Positions 17,121 to 19,306 of a stretch of 19,306 bases of DNA are shown piece after piece. The notes beneath the pieces were generated by a model. That model was not told the origin of the DNA and did not search any database. It saw only the letters and a list, made by a program, of their open reading frames with translations. Both the position numbers and the translations under genes were made by a program. The DNA lies in contig MU859419.1 in NCBI GenBank assembly GCA_033297205.1, positions 1 through 19,306 of the forward strand, written 5' to 3'. The DNA comes from Pseudoneurospora amorphoporcata. Lineage: Eukaryota; Ascomycota; Sordariomycetes; Sordariales; Sordariaceae. Position 1 is the first letter of the stretch, and each line of letters begins with the position of its first letter.

Positions 17121-18230
17121 GCTCGTTAGCCTTATAGTGTTCTTTCAGTTGGGCGGGAGATAGGTCTAGGTACGGCGGGGTACGAGGTTCAATGCCTATT
17201 CGAGAGTAAAAATTATAATTGGCAAAGAAGGAAAAAACACTAGTTGATAATAATATTGCGTTGTTGCCTACAAACTCAGCGGGAGGAAGCTATTTGGCCT
17301 AGTTAGTCTATACCTAGTTGATATAAAGACGGAAGAAATACTCTATCTCTACGTTAATACGCTCTATTTAAGCGTTAGTCTGAAGGTAGAAAGCGGAGGT
17401 TAACTTGCGAATAATAGCAAGCCGCTGGCATAGAGTATTTTAGAAACAGGAAACGAATTACGTGCTGCGATTAGAAAGTACTATATTTAGTAGGCTATAA
17501 AAGTAGTACATCCGGTCGATAAAGCGATCGGTCAGTTCCTCAGCCTTGAGTGTTATTGTCAGTATATAGTGTCGCATTTTAATAAGGCGGTTAACGATGA
17601 CGGCGATGTGCTTGAAGGTTTGGCTGAAGTGGGTGCTTGATGGTAGTAGGGTAACGTAGTCAACTAAAATATCTTTCTATAGAGCGAGCGAAACTTTAGA
17701 AGGTTTAAGTAGACTAGCGGATCCTCGTTTTAAAGACTTCATTTTAGGTAAGGGAGACAGCCTTTGTAAAAAGCTCTAACATCGTAAGCCATCCCCTCCT
17801 AATAGAAGTCGCGTTGGAGAAGGTCGTAAGTCGCGTCGCGGCTAGGGTGCTCCGTACTAGAGGAGTTGTGTTGACGGCTGATTAAGACGAGCTGGAGCTC
17901 TTTGTCATGTGGATCGATGATAACCCTATTACGCTATTTGGCAATTCCGTTATTAGCTACCTAATATTCTGCAAATGCCTTGTAGAATACTTTTTTGATG
18001 TTAGGAGTCTATTGTCTACAAGCGGGGTCCGTGAGGCAAGAGACGACTTCTTGTAGGAAGACGGAGGTCTCGTAGTTGTTTAGGATGATATTGTCAACGG
18101 ACTTGTCATCGTAATCGCTTATCAAGCGAAGAGAGAAATTTAAAAGGTCTTCCAAGCAACTGTCTTCGAACTACGCGGGGTCCAGTAGGGCTCGTTGGCA
18201 GGTGACTAAACGGTCGTCGTTAGTGTCAAT
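17121..18230 (-). pseudogene. element E pol: integrase zinc finger and catalytic core
   Basis: The finger has both His (R-Q-H and T-E-H-P-S-R) and the first Cys of C-L-P-C, the second being Tyr (TAC). Near 17740 a 1-nt slip changes frame. The core then shows I-L-V-D-Y-V-T with the first Asp at 17661-17659, H-I-A-V-I-V-N-R-L-I-K-M-R, L-S-N-R-S-T with the second Asp changed to Asn (17472-17470), and a decayed T-D-G-Q-T-E box whose Glu is at 17364-17362. The second-to-third spacing is 36 codons, as in the family. The Asp-to-Asn change abolishes strand transfer. Confidence 0.86.
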
Positions 18231-18760
18231 AGGACGATTGTTAGGTTTGCGACTTAGAGCATTAGGGCAAAAGTTCTACGATCTAAGGGTATATTTGATT
18301 AGGAAATTAAAACGTGATAGAAACTATAACTACCTCATATAGCGCTAAGTGAGCTGCTTATTAATTGTAGAAGTCTAGAAGTTCTTATAGTCTATTAAGA
18401 TATTGAACAGTTATTAGGCGCCTTCAAGCTCTAGCTTCCACTCTTTAAGGGCTTTAATGATAGCGAGTAGTTCTTTGTTGTATATATCATAATTGCACTC
18501 CTAGGCTGTATGCTTTAATAAAAAGTAAATAATAGGGTAGAGGATACCGTCATCGTCGTACTAAGATAGGGTGCCGCCTACGGCCTAGTTAGAAGCATCT
18601 ATTTCAACTACTATTTTCTTGGACTAGTCATAGATTTTCAATATGGGTCCGCTAGTGAAAGCTCGTTTGAGAGTTTTAAAAGTGGTATTGTAAGCGGCGG
18701 ACTACGACTATACTGCGTCTTTCTTGGTGAGCTCGTATAGCAGCCCTGCCATTGTCGAGA
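18231..18760 (-). pseudogene. element E pol: RNase H
   Basis: L-K-R-A-F-T-S-G-P-I-L-K-I-Y-D leads to V-V-E-I-D-A-S-N with the first acidic Asp at 18599-18597. Then come N-Y-D-I-Y-N-K-E-L-L-A-I-I (family D-K-E, here N-K-E) and N-A-L-S-R-K-P (family A-D-A-L-S-R). The frame matches RT but not integrase, so an indel lies between about 18230 and 17740. TAG stops are frequent. Confidence 0.85.
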
Positions 18761-19214
18761 AATCTTTAATAAAGCGGCGGTAGAAGTTTGCAAAGCCTAA
18801 GAACGACTGTAGAGATTTTTTGGACTAGGGGACTGCCTAGTTAGTAACGGCTTTAACTTCATCCGGATCCATCTCGATACCTCCCGGTATAATAATAAGG
18901 CTTAGATATTTCGTATGTGTCGTATAGAATTCGCACTTGTCGATATTAACGCTAAGGCCTACCTTAGCTAGCCGGTCGAGAATATCGTTAACGTACCGTT
19001 CGTAGTCTTTAACGTTGTTAGAGTAGATGAGGACGTCGTTAAGGTAGGCGGTCGCATAGATATTGAGGACGTCGTAAATAACATCGTTAATGTAGTTCTA
19101 GAATGCCCTAAGGGCGCTTTGTAAGCCAAATGGTACTACTAACGATTCAAATAGGCCAAACCGCGTTATAAAGGCTATAAGCCACTCGTACCCCTCCTTA
19201 ACGCGAATGCAGTT
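18761..19214 (-). pseudogene. element E pol: reverse transcriptase, truncated by LTR insertion
   Basis: From the insertion point the frame reads V-K-E-G-Y-E-W-L-I-A-F, V-V-P-F-G-L-Q-S-A and the catalytic box Y-L-N-D (19046-19035), with the first Asp of Y-L-D-D changed to Asn. Next are V-L-I-Y-S, C-E-F-Y, Y-L-S-L-I-I and F-L-G-F-A-N-F-Y-R-R-F-I. The fingers subdomain, protease and gag should continue to the right of the LTR that begins at 19215. Confidence 0.9.
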
Positions 19215-19306
19215 TGTTAACGTGTGGCTAGTACTGTGCCTTGTAACTGCCCTGTACTACTCAGTAGTATAGTAGGCTGGTCACTGGGGAACTTAGTCTC
19301 CACAGA
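19215..19306 (+). mobile_element. E-family LTR, 5' end, interrupting E's RT; continues past window
   Basis: It starts TGTTAACGTGTGGCTAGT and matches the reverse complement of 2124-2033. Its sense is plus, opposite to E. The five bases before it are CAGTT (19210-19214), the predicted TSD. As it interrupts the same element family, E-family copies were active after this E had inserted. Solo LTR or full element cannot be decided. Confidence 0.92.

Larger units (their letters stand above)
7702..19306 (-). mobile_element. element E: RIP-degraded Ty3/gypsy chromovirus, 3' two-thirds, with nested insertions
   Basis: On the minus strand from the right edge come RT, RNase H, integrase, chromodomain and C-terminal extension (stop at 16155-16153), polypurine tract, and 3' LTR from 16120 to 7702. 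The LTR identity is secured by the tract CTTTTGAGGGGAGATAG ending right at TGTTAACGTG. The LTR is split by solo LTR D and by element C, and RT is cut by another E-family LTR at 19215. The 5' LTR, gag and protease lie outside the window. The family has at least five LTR copies here, in alternating orientations. Confidence 0.9.

Overview
The window is a graveyard of nested Ty3/gypsy LTR retrotransposons from a filamentous ascomycete (Pezizomycotina) genome. I see no host gene, tRNA, rRNA, CRISPR array or bacterial-type operon. The evidence for a fungus is the gag/pol architecture (fungal-type Gag with one CCHC knuckle, then PR-RT-RNase H-IN-chromodomain). The damage looks like repeat-induced point mutation (RIP): it is almost all C-to-T/G-to-A, CpA-to-TpA is prominent, and coding frames are littered with stops, mostly TAG (from TGG or CAG). 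The species cannot be named from the sequence alone.

I use four working names. Element A (minus strand, about 168-7620) reads, from high to low coordinate: 5' LTR, gag, protease, RT, RNase H, integrase, chromodomain. It is split by two solo LTRs of the E family, one in RT (4032-4730, TSD CTAGC) and one in integrase (1473-2124, TSD CTTAC). Subtracting each LTR plus one TSD copy restores the local reading frame. Element E (minus strand) enters from the right edge: RT, RNase H, integrase, chromodomain, a C-terminal extension, a polypurine tract at 16121-16137, then its 3' LTR. That LTR runs from 16120 down to 7702 because two further insertions split it. The first is D, a solo LTR at 7929-8892 (TSD ACTGT). 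The second is C, a complete element on the plus strand at 8924-15690 (two 225-bp LTRs, TSD ACTCT). E's own RT is cut at 19214/19215 by another E-family LTR in the opposite orientation, which leaves the window. A fifth E-family LTR end occupies 1-167.

The order of events is readable. A is older than the two E-family solo LTRs inside it. E is older than D, C and the 19215 LTR. D and C landed about 21 bp apart in the same E LTR. All three RT genes have lost catalytic aspartates (YINN in C, YLNN in A, YLND in E), so none can be autonomous. The integrase triads of A and C are intact with the canonical 35-residue D-E spacing, while E has D-to-N at the second position.

No new biological system is evident. 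The more unusual details are a 19-bp periodic array of GCTTATAAGC-like palindromes in A's LTR, two LTRs (A and D) that share R-U5 but have different U3 regions, an E-family solo LTR carrying an exact 53-bp duplication of its end inside a perfect TSD, and a less mutated GC-richer block inside D.
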